From the NCBI GenBank assembly GCA_022828595.1, contig JAKGHH010000001.1:206789813-206853812 (forward strand): a DNA stretch of 64,000 nt, written 5' to 3'. The notes under the pieces were generated by a model. The model was not told the DNA's origin, ran no database searches, and worked only from the letters and a program-made list of their open reading frames with translations. This DNA comes from Nelumbo lutea (lineage: Eukaryota > Streptophyta > Magnoliopsida > Proteales > Nelumbonaceae). Positions within the stretch are counted from its first letter, which is position 1, and the number at the start of each line of letters is the position of its first letter. Below, piece after piece: positions 31,916 through 43,839 of the stretch. The position numbers and the translations under genes were made by a program.

Positions 31916-33652
31916 TGTTTGACAGTGTATGCCCTTAGCTCCAATTAGAATGATGTACCTTATGATATTTAATGTAAATGAATAAAGTACATATTTGATT
32001 CATATTATTATGGTGTGTTTCTATGTAATACCCTTAAACTGGTCACATATGAGACTCGTGTTAGTTTAGAATCTTCACAGCCGTTGGATAGATCTGGGGA
32101 GATTTATCCTACCAAGGCTAACACTGATGTGTTGCCAAGTTGGGGTGGCTTGTCTCAACTGCCAGGGTGAGACCTAAGGTACATGTAGTGTGGATTTTTT
32201 GGAAACCCTGAACCGGGCCAGAATTCCAGTATTGCCCTAGACCTTGGAGATAGATGGAAAAAACTGGAATGTTACACTTGACCCCTAGACTCGATTATGA
32301 TATTGCACTAGGTGTTGGATTGGGCTATCTTTGATATGCCAATCAGTGAGATCCTTAGAGGGGGTCAAAACCTGGGTATGTTGGGACAGTCTGAGAATTC
32401 ATCTGAGTGGGTGATCATAGTGACATGATCATCCCCTTTGTCGAACAAAGTGAATGATCGGGGATGCACTCTCTCTGATGGAAACCAAAGCTGCCGACAG
32501 CCGATTTCAACCGTTGAAATTTGTTTTGTGAAATATATTTATATAAAGATATACATATATATTATGGTATCAAAAAGTTTGCAAAAGTTATAATTCCCAG
32601 GATCCTTGTGAGTAGAGAGTGCAACACTGTACCTTGTAGCCGAGGGAGAGGTCATCTCTTGTCGAGTAGTGATGGACTCTTGGGTTCACTGTCTCTTATA
32701 GTGAATTCGGCAAAGCCTTGTAATAGAGGCTGGGTTGAACCCTTGTGGCTGATGTGTAGATCAATGTTTGGGTCCCATACCATACAAGGATATCCAACTG
32801 GGCAGCAGTTTGGAGGATAAGTGAGCACATGGACTTATTGGGTCTAAAGTCCAATTCTAACTGGCTTAATATGATTAATTAAAGAGGGACGATTATGGGA
32901 TTTAGATAAGCAAATAGGATAAGGGATTATCCCTATCTACTCAGAGAGTCCATATCCAAATAGAGATTTGGATCAGAAAACTCCTAATTGGATTAGGAGG
33001 GTTGACCTTTATCTGTAGATAAGATAAGGGATTATCTTTATCTCTTAAAGATTTGGATATGGACTAGGAGAACCTCTCTTTAAGGCTATAAATAGAGGGG
33101 AAGGGTGAATCCCAATTCAACCCCATTAGATTATTGATACAAAATAGAAGATGACAAACAGTTGGACTGATGCCATCTTCTGCTCTTGCCTTCTCTTACT
33201 ATTGCCACCATTGCCAATTCGATCTCTACCTGTAGGAGTGATCAAGAAGGGTTCTTGATATCACCTTTTGATAGAAAAGGTGATCTGAAGTCATGCTCAC
33301 TCGCCCTCCATTAGATTCTTGGTAAGGAATCGGGTTTTTGCTGAAGATCCATCCTGCTGATTCTACTCCACCCTACACTGTGTCATCTTCAGTGAGAGCA
33401 ATCTTTGGTAATCTCCTTGGGTGTGAACACCTTTGTTGGGGGTTACTAATACTACGTATCAGGTATGTCCCTCTCCTACCTTTTGGTTTCAGATTTGGTC
33501 TGGTTTAGTTTCAAGATTGATCCTTGAAAATGCAGCTTTCTAAAATAGGGAATGTGATTCCCACATGGCAGAGAGAGATGGAAATTTTTGAAAAATTTCC
33601 CTACCTTCCTATAGGGTTTGGCTATCCATATGATGGATCTCTCATCCCTTCA
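31916..33652 (+). mobile_element. COP-1 3' LTR
   Basis: 1737 bp, TGTTTGACAGTG... to ...CATCCCTTCA, after the purine-rich AAGTGGGAGC. TATA CTATAAATAGAGG near 33086. It pairs with 15683-17630 and is shorter mainly through indels (no microsatellite, and an internal deletion near 32670). Confidence 0.92.
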
Positions 33653-35379
33653 TAAAGTGCATAATTGATTCTTGTTATTATGGTGTGTTTTTATGTAATA
33701 CCCTTCAAGTGGGCACTTATGAGACTCGTGTTAGTTTAGAATTTTCACAGTTGTTGGATAGATCTGTGGAGATTTATCCTGCCAAGGCTAACACTGATGT
33801 GCCACCAAGTTGGTTGGGGTGATTTGTTTCATCTGCCAGGGTGAGATCTTAGGTACATGCAGTGTGGGTTTGCTTGAAACCCTGAACCAGACCAAATTTT
33901 AGTATTGCCCTGGACCTTGGAGATAGATGGGAAAAACTGGAATGTTACACTTGATCCCTAGACTCAATTATGGTACTAAATTAGGTGTCAGATTGGACTG
34001 TCTTTGATATGCTAATCAGTGAGATCCTTTACTAGGTCAAAACTTGGGTACGTTGGGATAGTTCGGGAATTCATCTGAGTGGGTGATCATAGTGGCAGGA
34101 TTAGCCCCTTTGTCGAACAAAGTGAATGATCGGGGAATGCCCTCTTTCTGATGGAAACCTAAACTTCCGACAATGGATTTCAAATGTTTTTGAAATTTGT
34201 TTTTCAAAATATATTTATGTAGAGATATACTTATATGTTATAGTTTCACAAAATGTTTGCAAAAGGTTTAAATTACCGAGATCCATGTGAGTAAAGAATG
34301 CATCACTATACCTTGTAGCCGAGGGAGAGGTCCTCTCTTGTCGGGCAGTGTATGATCATTAAGGGCTGAGAGGTTAAGTGTAAGATCATTGAGGGTAATA
34401 CTTGATGGGTTAATCTTGCATCTGATCACAAACCTTGGGCTTCACAAGATGGCTCGACCCAAGAACCATTTAGTGTAAAAGTTGGGCCCATTAAGAGCCC
34501 ATGGTGATGGACTCGGGGGTTTATTGTGACTTACAATGAATTCGGCCAGGCTTGTAGTAAAGGCTGGGCTGAACCCATGTGGTTGATGTGTACATCAATG
34601 CTAGGGTCGCACGCCATACAAAGAGAACTAAACTAGTCAACACATAATGGGTTAAGTAAGCAATATGACTTAATGGCCCTAAAGCCCATTTCGAGCTGGG
34701 CTTAAATGGTTTAATTAAAATGGGCCTTTCTGGGTTTATAATTTGATTAGGATTAGTAGTTGGATAAGATAAGTCTTATCAACTTGATAGACCAGATCTA
34801 AATACATGATTTAGATTAAGAAATCTCATTCCTAATCAGATTAGGAAGCTAATCCTGAAGGGATTATAAATAGGGGGCGAATTCCACAGAACAAACACAA
34901 TTTTCTCTATAGACTTTTCGCCCCCTCAGTTCTTGGCGCCATCCTAGTTCAATCTCCACCTGCTGGAGTGATCAAGAAGTGTTCTTGATATTGTTTCTTG
35001 GTGAAGAAATAATCAGAAGTCCTGCTCACATCACCCTGCTCGATTCTTGGTGAAGAATTCTAGGTTCTTGCTAAAGAACCATTCTTGTTGATCCTGCCTC
35101 ATCATACGTTGTGTCATCTTCAGTGGAGGCAGATTTGGTATCCTCTTTGGGTGTGAACACATATGTTGGGTGTTCCTTTTACTTTATATCAGGTATGTCC
35201 TTCATTACCCTTTTGGTTTCAGATTTGGTTCGGTTTTGATTTAAGAACAAACCTTGAAAAATGTAGTTTTCTAAATTAGGGAATACGATTCTCAGATGGG
35301 AGAGAAAGAAATTTTTGAAATTTCACCCAACCATCCTGTAGGGTTTGGCCATCCATATGATGGATCTCCCATCCCTTCA
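33653..35379 (+). mobile_element. COP-0 5' LTR, remainder
   Basis: Resumes with TAAAG (the duplicated target) then TGCATAATTGATTCTTG, which continues the LTR begun at 15611. It ends CATCCCTTCA at 35379. TATA GATTATAAATAGGG near 34862. Together with the 72 bp at 15611 the LTR is about 1.8 kb. Confidence 0.9.
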
Positions 35380-35380
35380 G

Positions 35381-35399
35381 TGGTATCAGTGCTAGGTTC
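35381..35399 (+). other. COP-0 primer binding site (tRNA-iMet type)
   Basis: TGGTATCAGTGCTAGGTTC one base after the LTR end, the same arrangement as COP-1. Confidence 0.85.
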
Positions 35400-37049
35400 A
35401 CATTCTTGAACCAAATCAGATTTGATTGAATCTTGCGCAATAGGCAGAATCGTTCTACTCTATTTGAGAAAATTATAGTTTCTCTAGGAATTGGTTCTTA
35501 GATTTTGGGCGAATGATTTGAAAATTAAATCTTTATTTATCTACAATATTTATAGAATTGTTCTATTTATATTTCTTGGATTATGGGCTGTTCGTATGGT
35601 GTAGATCAAAATATTTTATTGGTGCCAAGAAATTGCGCACCTGCTGTATTACTCTATTCATTCTTGGTCTGTAAATAATTATTTATTTTTTTTTTAGTTT
35701 TAGATGCAATGTATAGGATTTATTCTAATGTAATTAATAGAAGATTAGGTTTTTCTATTTTTTTTTCATTGGAAGAAATGTTGGAAGTGCGTGGAGGAGA
35801 AGTTTTGTAGAGTTGAGTTCAGCCATCTGCGTTTTGCAGATATGGAACCTGCAATTTGTGAACTAACCTTTGTTTTGCAGGGTTGCAGCCTTAGGATCAG
35901 CTCCTGATTATTTTTTTTTCTGATTCTTATTTTTCATGTTTCCAGCCTTTTAATTTTCAGATCATCTTCTTGAATTAATCTTGCATTGAACACCAAACCC
36001 TAGGCCCATTTGACACAGATTGGACCAAACTGGTTGGATCGAATCTGTGGTTCAATAGGGATTCTTTTCAGCCCTAAATTTTTATTATGGACTAGGGTTT
36101 GATGGCCCATTGCAAGATATAATTCGGCTCTACCTGTAAAACCATAGTTTAATTAAGTTAAATCTGCATCAGCCCTAATTCTGCATAAGAGCTATATGGG
36201 CTGAACTGCCCTTTGCAGTTTAGCCCATATACCTATATAATATTATATGATAGTGTTATGGGCTTTAATGGGCTGATACTAATTTAACATAATTAATTTA
36301 AAGTTTTACAGATAATTAAATTGATTGGATCAATTGTGTTATTTTTCATTAGATGATCTCCCTTCTTGATGGGCTCCACATCAGCTTCCTCCCCAAGAGG
36401 AACCATGTGGAACCCTAGCCGTTTAGGGCCCATCTAAATCTGACTTTTGAGAAAGTCATTGGGAGCCACATCAGCTTCTCTCCTGTAAAATATAAGTGCA
36501 TGTGATAGGGAGATTCATATGATGAATTCTCTAAAGGCATTCCATCATTAGCATGAAGATAGTTCCTTCAGTAATGAGGAGTTGCACCATAAATTTGGGC
36601 TATCCATTTGTTGTTTGATCTATTGGATTGCTTCATAAGATGATAGGGGTGTCATAGACTGATGTGGGAGGGTTTTATCCTAAAATGGAAGACTCTCACG
36701 ATACCTTGGTGTTCATGAATATGATGGGTAAGCATTTACTGGACAGAAATGTTTAACCTAAAATGGTAATGAACCTTGTCTAACAGAGGCCAAAGGGAAA
36801 GCTCATTAGATGAGTGGATATGTTCTTTCATAGAAGGTGGTGGGGTTATGTAGCTGAAATAGTTGGCTCCATGCATTGTATGTGGTTTCTCACATTTCTA
36901 GAGAAATATTTCGTAGTCTCCTTCACTGAGATAGGAGGGAAATGTCAAAGATGATCAAATGGAAATGGAATATAGATTAAAAGCCATATCTATGTAATAA
37001 ACATGAATCAATTTAGGTTGTGGACTAATAATCTGCCTTGCCTTTTTAT
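35400..37049. other. COP-0 leader
   Basis: Untranslated leader, mostly matching 17651-18890 of COP-1 up to CCATCATTAGC (about 36550). It then holds about 500 bp that COP-1 has lost. No gene seen. Confidence 0.7.
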
Positions 37050-37850
37050 TAGAAATGGTAAATAGACCATTTGCCAAGTTGTTGGATGATAATAAGCTTA
37101 AGGGCCCAAGTTATGATGATTGCTTCCGTAACTTTATGCTAGTGTTAACGTCTGAGAAATTGGATAGGGTTGCTAAGAACCCTGCTTTGGATCGTCTAGG
37201 TAGGTGATAGGGCTTTTGAGGCACGTAGGAGAGAGTATCGAGAATGGGAAGAGAAGAACTCTCTTGCCCGATGCTACATTATAGCCTCCCTCATCAATCC
37301 AATACAGAGACAATTTGATTAGATCGAAGTGTTCAAGGATATCCTGGATAGTTTGAGGACCATGTATGAAGAGCAAAATCGTTATACTCATCAAAAGGTT
37401 TTAAACCTGTTTATGACCGCAAAAATGATCGAGAGCTAGATGGTTCATGACCATTGTTTCAATATGGTGGGTTACATTAATGAACTAGAGGCACTCGGGT
37501 CAGGGTTAGATCATGTTACCAAAGTTGATGCCATCCTAAATTCTTTGCCTCTCTCCTTCAATCAATTTATCATGAATTATAGCATGAATAAGCTAAATGT
37601 TAGCCTTAAGGAACTTAACAATTTGTTGTAGGGGTCTGAAGAACTGATTAAGAAGGATAAACCTATATCCATTCTTGTTGAAGGTGGCAATTCGGGTAAG
37701 AAAAAGAGGAGGGCAAAGAAAAAGCCTTAGAAGAAGACTAGAAAGCCGAAAAAGTAGAAGATGGACAAGGCATCAAATGCATGTCACTTTTGCAAACAGA
37801 CCGGACACTGGAAGGAGAACTGTCGTCAATATCTAGAGACTAAGAAGCAA
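37050..37850 (+). pseudogene. COP-0 gag
   Basis: The copia gag N-terminus is readable from about 37060 (RPFAKLLDDNKLKGPSYDD, then LVLTSEKLDRVAKNPAL). The middle is at 37440-37631 (MVHDHCFNMVGYINELEALG, NSLPLSFNQFI). A basic stretch and an intact zinc knuckle (CHFCKQTGHWKENCRQYLE, about 37783-37840) follow. There are several stops and frameshifts. The zinc knuckle keeps C-x2-C-x4-H-x4-C, unlike COP-1. Just after the knuckle the copia is replaced by antisense gypsy (ATH-2). Confidence 0.82.
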
Positions 37851-40468
37851 GGTAAGTGCCCCTTTCATGTACTGTAAGGCATTAAGACATGCATCATCAA
37901 AGCTGAATGGGATATCTTTTGCTAGGAGGTTGCACAATGGTCTGAAAATTTGGGAGAAGTCCTTAATAAATCATTGGTAGAAGCCGACATATCCAAGAAA
38001 AGAATGGATTTGCTTGACAGAAGTGGGAGGTGGAAGTTTAGAGGTTAGGTCAATTTTTTGCTTTATCCACCTCGATACATTGTTCAAAAATTGTGGCCTA
38101 AAACAATGCCTTCTTTGACCATAAAATGACTCTTCTCCCAACTGAGGACCCAGTTTGTCTTGATACATCATTGAAGAACTTTTCGTAAGTGTTCGAGACA
38201 TGATTCAAAGGAATCCCCAAAGACCGAGAAATCATCCATAAATATTTCTAGGAAATCAACCACCAATTTTGAAAAAATTGTTGTCATGCACCTCTGAAAG
38301 GTTCCTGGTGCATTACATAATCTAAACGTCATTCGTCGAAAGGCGAATGTTCCATAAGGGTAGGTAAAAGTTGTTTTCTCTTGGTCTTCAGGGTAAATGG
38401 CCACTTGGTTGTACCCAAAATACCCATCTAAGAAGTAGAAATATTTTTGCCCAGTGAGTTTTTCTAGAATTTGGTCTTGAAGGGCAAAAGAAAGTATTCC
38501 TTTTTTGTGACTGCTTTGGGTTTCCTAAAGTCGATGCTTACTCGCCATCCCGTGGGAAGTTGGGTAGGGATTACTTCACCTTGATCATTAGTGACCACAG
38601 TGAGTCCAACTTTCTTAGGCACCACTTGCGTAGGGCTTACCCAGCTGCTATCCGAGATCGGGTAGATAATACCTGCGTCTAACCACTTAACTACTTCTTG
38701 TTTGACCACCTCTCTCATATTTGGGTTCAACCTTCTTTGCATCTCCCTACTAGGTTTGGAACCTTCCTCTATGTAAATATGGTGCACACAGATGGACAGA
38801 CTAATACCCTTCAGATTAGCTACTTATCAACCAATAACACCCTTATACTCCTTTAATACCTCAATCAGTTTCTCTTCCTGTCAAGGAGTTAAGTCTACGG
38901 CTATGATCACCGGTAGTGTTTACTCGGGTCCTAAAAACACATACTTAAGGGATTCCAGTAATTGCTTTAGTTCCAGTTGCGGGGGAGATTCCACAGAAGG
39001 CATAGGTGGTTCACCCTTTAGTTTTGGTAGAGGTTCAACAATGGGCCAAGATTGAAATGGGTGAGGAGACTTCATTAAGGCATTAGCTTCCTTCGTTGGG
39101 TCATCTACTATGACTAGATTGGTTTGTCCAAGGTTTCTTTCTACATCTATCATACAACAATTTTTATTTATTTTTGGGTAGGCAGAAGGACTTCCAGACT
39201 CTTAAATGTCTCCACACTTTTCCTCCCTTTGAAAAGCTAAGGTATCTTCAACATTTTCTAATTCTGGGGTATTAACGGTTTTAGGATCTTGGTATTGGGG
39301 AAGACCTAAGAATTCATCTCTAGGGTTTACAACTGGTTGATTAGGCACTGAATCATTTTCCCATTGCAGGTTAGCTTCCCTAAGCTGAATTACTTGGCTC
39401 TCTAATTTTAGGATTGATTGTTGCTGACCTAAGATCAGTTGTTGGAGATGCCAAAACCTATCATCAAATGAATCAGTTTGATAAGGCTGAACCGGTTGGG
39501 TCCTAGAGTAATCATTATACTCACAGTAAGCCTGGGCTGTAGACCATTGAGAGTGTAAATCTAATAGGGTGGTTTCTTGGGTTTGGGCCCAATAGGAAAA
39601 ATTGGGTTGATTCTTCCACCCAGGATTATATGGATTAAAGGGGATTGGAGAAAATTTTTAGTTGCATGTACTTGCTGTGGAATTATTGATTGGCATGGGC
39701 CTGCCACAGAGCATTGACTTACATGATGGGCCAGGCTTAAATAGATGGAATATTTTGAGTGGGATGATAGGGTTGGGAGTTGTTGATTATATGCAAGGAT
39801 TTGGTCAATTCTTTGGGTGCCATCCCATTGATCTTGTCCAGTTGTTGAGACACATGATTCCAATTTATTTGTGGCTTAGGGTTTCCTAAACTAGTGGTTC
39901 AACCAATGTGAATCCTTTTAGGTTCATTTGGAATTACACCACTTCCTTTGGTTAAACAGGTAAGAGGTGGGGATGTGGGAGGCTCCCCATGCTCTTGCAA
40001 GGACCTAATTAAGTAACCACAAAACCCGCTTTGGCGTAGCCATTTAACCTCTTTCCTTAGACACCAACCGCCGGTTATGGAAAGTAATTACAAGCTTTCC
40101 TAAAATTCAGGACACCTTTAAACCAAGTGTGAGGCTTCCCTAAAGGATCTTGCTATCCAAATTTTAAATTAGGGTTTAGGGTAAATCGCAAGTAAATGGT
40201 GGTGATTTTTGGGCCAAGGAAGGGTGATGAAATCCCCACCTTATCTTATTTAGGTTGGATGCCCTCAAATTAATTAACGGAAAGACAAAATAAACACAAC
40301 AAAATGCAACTAACTACAATGCATGAACAATGCAATGCAACAATTAAACCTAAAAGAATAAAGCAAACAACTAAGCAAAAGGAACAATTAAAATAATAAA
40401 AAGAACACCTAACACATTCACAACTAACAATGATAATTTTAACAATTAAATAAACCTATATGATGCAT
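37850..40468 (-). pseudogene. ATH-2, antisense LTR-less gypsy fragment (gag to RT) inside COP-0
   Basis: Minus-strand Athila-like polyprotein. From right to left it has a gag C-terminal Asn/Pro-rich part (39561-39863, NPYNPGW-type), a linker with LPKLKGEPPMP and LELKQLLESLKYVFLG (38920-39153), the RT start (RRLNPNMREVV, IIYPISDSSWVSPTQVVP; 38464-38787), the RT palm (TFRLCNAPGTFQRCM, FMDDFSVFG; 38168-38404) and FLGYVGFYQ with the start of the connection domain (37880-38030). Protease is missing. No LTR or primer site lies at either end. 39870-40468 is its presumed leader or anonymous. Confidence 0.78.
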
Positions 40469-40605
40469 GCTTAAGAATATAAACAAATTCCTCGCATATG
40501 GAGAACTTGAGAATGGCCTCTATGTTTTTCATCCTTCTTTGGAAACCAACATTACCGAAACTACATTGGAAATAATCCCTAAGAAAAGAACTCATGATAT
40601 GGTAT
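40469..40605 (+). pseudogene. COP-0 pre-integrase remnant
   Basis: A short block (KFLAYGELENGLYVFHPSLE) matching COP-1 19360-19470. It shows that the copia resumes after ATH-2, with about 330 bp of the protease region lost. It ends at about 40605, where ATH-3 LTR-like sequence begins. Confidence 0.8.
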
Positions 40606-41285
40606 GTTTGGAAGCGCATCGTTAAACACTCCGGAACACCAGTTTAAACATTTATAATTTTTACTATTTTTTAAACAACTACTAACGTAGTAAATGGGTG
40701 AGGACGGGTCATATCCATAGGGAAGCAAGTGAAAAATTAATATATACTTGGGTTGGGGCAAAAGAATGAAATCGGGAATGGCAGAAAATACGAAAATAAA
40801 ATCTATTATTGTTGAAATTAAATGTTTTTAATTTAAACAAGACAATAAATAAAAATCAGAATTTAATAAAGTACGGGAATCAACAAAGAAAATAAAATAA
40901 ATAAATAAATAAATGATCCAGAATCTAGACCCAATGGCGATAACTGTAGATCGGCCAGACAACTTGCAAAAACTCCTCCTGACAAGAACCGGGTGTCTGT
41001 CCTTTCTACAACCCTAGAACCCCTAGAGACACGTTAGCCTTGAACTGAACGAATTTAGATATGCAAAACAGAGAAACAAACAAGAATTAAATCTAAAAGA
41101 TTGCAGAAATAAAAATAACAGAAAAGAAAATAAAGAAAAGAAAAGAATGGTTGATCAGATCCTGTGGCGGTAGTTGCAGATTGGTTGAACAACTTGCATG
41201 AACCCCTCCTGACAAGATCTAGGCGTCTTCCCCTTCTACAACCTTTGAACTCCTGAAGAAACCTTAGCCTCATTAACTTGGTAAA
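40606..41285 (-). mobile_element. ATH-3 partial LTR with internal 230-bp repeat
   Basis: Non-coding, with LTR-like features (a GGACGGGTCATATCCATAGGGA block near 40700). Two copies of a block starting GGCGATAACTGTAGATCGG / GGCGGTAGTTGCAGATTGG are 230 bp apart (40936 and 41166). It joins directly to the integrase at about 41285 through a deletion in the conserved KACHLP region. Confidence 0.55.
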
Positions 41286-42484
41286 TGACCAACCCCTTCT
41301 ATAGGAAGATGACAAGCTTTGCCAAAGACTAGCCTATAAGGAGACATTCCAATGGGAGTTTTATATATCATATGATAAGCCCAAAGTGCATCATCCAATC
41401 TTTTCGGTTCGGCCTAACAAATTTTTGCAAAATACTCTTAATTTCCCGATTGGAAACTTCCACTTGTCCATTTGTTTGGGGATGGTAAGGGGTTGCTATC
41501 TTATGAGTGATTCTGTATTTGCGGAGCAAAGCGCAAAATTGTACATTAGTGAAATGTGACCCCCCATCACTAATTATTGCTCGCGGGCACCCAAACCTAG
41601 AGAAAATGTTCTTTTGAACAAATTTCATTACAACTTTGTGGTCATTGGTCCAGGTTGCTACTGCCTCAATCCATTTTGTCACATAATCAACAGCCACCAA
41701 GATATATTCGTAACTAGATGATGGTGGAAATGGTCCCGTGAAATCAATACCCCAAACATCAAAGATTTCTACAGTTATAATGGGATTAGGTGGCATCATA
41801 TCCCTATGAGACGTATTCCTGACAGCTTGGCATCTTAGGCAATTTTTACTGAAAGCATGGGCATCCTTAAATTAATTTGGCCAGTAAAAGCCACTTTGTA
41901 GTACTTTGGCCACCATTTTCTTCCTCAAAAAATGCCCCCCACAAGCAAGAGTTTGACAAAAATTAAGGATACTTGGGTGTTTAGAATCGGGGATGCATCT
42001 TCGGATTACTTGATCCAAACAGAGATAGAATAGCTTATGGTCTTACTAGAAATAGTATTTGAGCTGTGAGAAGAATTTGTCATTCTCATTCTTGGACCAC
42101 CCCTCAAGAATTTTACCCACTACTAAATAGTTGACAATATGAGCAAACCACAGAGGTGTGCTATGGGAGACCTCCAACAGGTGTTCATCTGGAAAAGAGT
42201 AGTCATGCACAGGTTCACTCTTCTGAATTTGGATTCTGGACAGATGATCAGCTACTACATTTTCAAAGCCCTTTCTATCCCGAATCTCAAGGTCAAATTC
42301 TTGTAAAAGAAGGATCCATCTGATGAGCCTAGGTTTGGCCTCTTTCTTAGACAACAAATGGCTTAAGGCCGAGTGAACAGAATAGAAAACCACTTTGGTG
42401 CCTAACAGGTATAGACAAAAATTTTCCAGAGCAAACACTATGGCTAACAATTCTTTCTCTTTGGTGGTATAATTCAGTTGGGAT
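41286..42484 (-). pseudogene. ATH-3 copy 1: RNase H and integrase
   Basis: Right to left it has an RNase H end ([35 protein letters not shown]; 42046-42478), a zinc-binding segment at about 41800-41960 with stops, and the integrase core at 41368-41799. The core has [44 protein letters not shown] and [18 protein letters not shown]. All three catalytic positions D, D and E are recognisable. It belongs to the Athila-like clade but differs from ATH-5. Confidence 0.85.
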
Positions 42485-42849
42485 TTCGAAGGCGGTAACT
42501 GTAGATCGACTAGATAGCTTGTAGAAATCCCTCCTGACAAGAACCTGGTGTCTGTCCTTTCTACAACCCTCGAACCCCTTGAGACACCCTAGCCTTGAAC
42601 CGAATGAATTCAGATCGACAAAACAGAGAAACAAACAAGAATTAAATCTTAAAGATTGTAGAAATAAAAATAACAGAAAAGAAAATCAAGAAAAGAAAAG
42701 AATGGTTGATCAGATCCTGTGGCGGTAGTTGCAGATTGGTTGAACAGTTTGCAGGAACCTTCCTGACAAGATTTGGGCGTCCTCCCCTTCTACAAACTTT
42801 GAACTCCTCAAGAAACTTTAGCCTTATTAACTGGGTAATTGACCAACCC

Positions 42850-43827
42850 CTTCTACAGGAAGATGACAAGCTTTGATGAAGACTAGCCTATAAGTAGACA
42901 TTCCAATGGGAGTTTTATATGTCATCCGATTAGCCTAAAGTGCATCATCCAATCTGTCGGGCCAATCTTTTTGGTCTGGCCTGACAAATTTTTGCAAAAT
43001 ACTTTTAATTTCCCGATTGGAAACTTCCACTTGTCCATTTTTTTGGGGATGGTAAGGGGTTGCTATCTTATGAGTGATTCCATATTAGCGAAGCAAAGCA
43101 CGGAATTGTACATTAGTGAAATGTGACCCCTCGTCACTAATGATTGCTCATGGGTATCCAAATTTCATTACAACTTTGTGGTTATTGGTCCAGGTTGCTA
43201 CCACCTCAATCCATTTTGTCACATAATCAATAGCCACCAGGATGTACTAGTAACTAGATGATGGCGGAAATGGTCCTGTGAAATCAATACCCCAAACATC
43301 AAAGATTTCTACAGTTATAATGGGATTAGGTGGCATCATATCCCTATGGAACATATTCCTGATAGTTTGGCATCTTAGGCAATTTTTACTGAAAGCATGG
43401 GCATCCTTAAATAAACTTGGCCAGTAAAAGCCACTTTGTAGTACTTTGGCCACCGTTTTCTTCCTCGAAAAATGCCCCCCACAAGTAAGACAAAAATTAA
43501 GGATACTTTGGTGTTTAGAATCGGGGATGCATCTTCAGATTACTTGATTCGAACAGAGACGGGATAGCTTACGGTCTTACCAGAAATAGTATTTGAGCTG
43601 TGAGAAGAATCTGTCATTTTCATTCCTGAACCACCCCTCAGGAATTTTACCCACTACTAAATAGTTGACAATATGAGCAACCACGGAGGTGTGCTATGGG
43701 AGACCTCCAACAGGTGTCCATCTGGAAAAGAGTAGTCATGCACAGGTTCACTGTTCTGAATTTGGATTCTGGACAGATGATCAACTACTACATTTTCAAA
43801 GCCCTTTTTATCCCGAATCTCAAGGTT
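42850..43827 (-). pseudogene. ATH-3 copy 2: RNase H tail and integrase
   Basis: Second copy of the same domains (43247-43453 reads AKVLQSGFYWPSLFKDAHAF, then [20 protein letters not shown]), with more lesions. A piece of the core between 43160 and 43170 is missing compared with copy 1. It is cut at about 43827 within RNase H, where Helitron-derived sequence begins. Confidence 0.82.
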
Positions 43828-43839
43828 ATTAAAATTTGA

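Larger units (their letters stand above)
15683..33652 (+). mobile_element. COP-1, Angela-like Ty1/copia with captured gypsy, TSD TAAAG
   Basis: Bounded by two LTRs (15683-17630 and 31916-33652) with perfect 5-bp duplications TAAAG at 15678-15682 and 33653-33657. It sits inside the LTR of COP-0, an element of the same family. Its internal region lacks most of gag and most of the integrase core. RVT_2 is split by an Athila-like gypsy fragment, which is itself split by TAT-2. Subtracting TAT-2 (8032 bp with TSD) leaves a chimaeric element of about 9.9 kb. Confidence 0.88.
40930..43827 (-). repeat. 1555-bp tandem duplication in ATH-3
   Basis: LTR fragment plus integrase plus RNase H occurs twice with a constant offset. 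GGCGATAACTG at 40936 pairs with 42491, and TAGCCTTGAAC at 41035 with 42590. Copy 1 is about 40930-42484 and copy 2 about 42485-43827. The copies differ by many substitutions and short indels. Confidence 0.9.
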
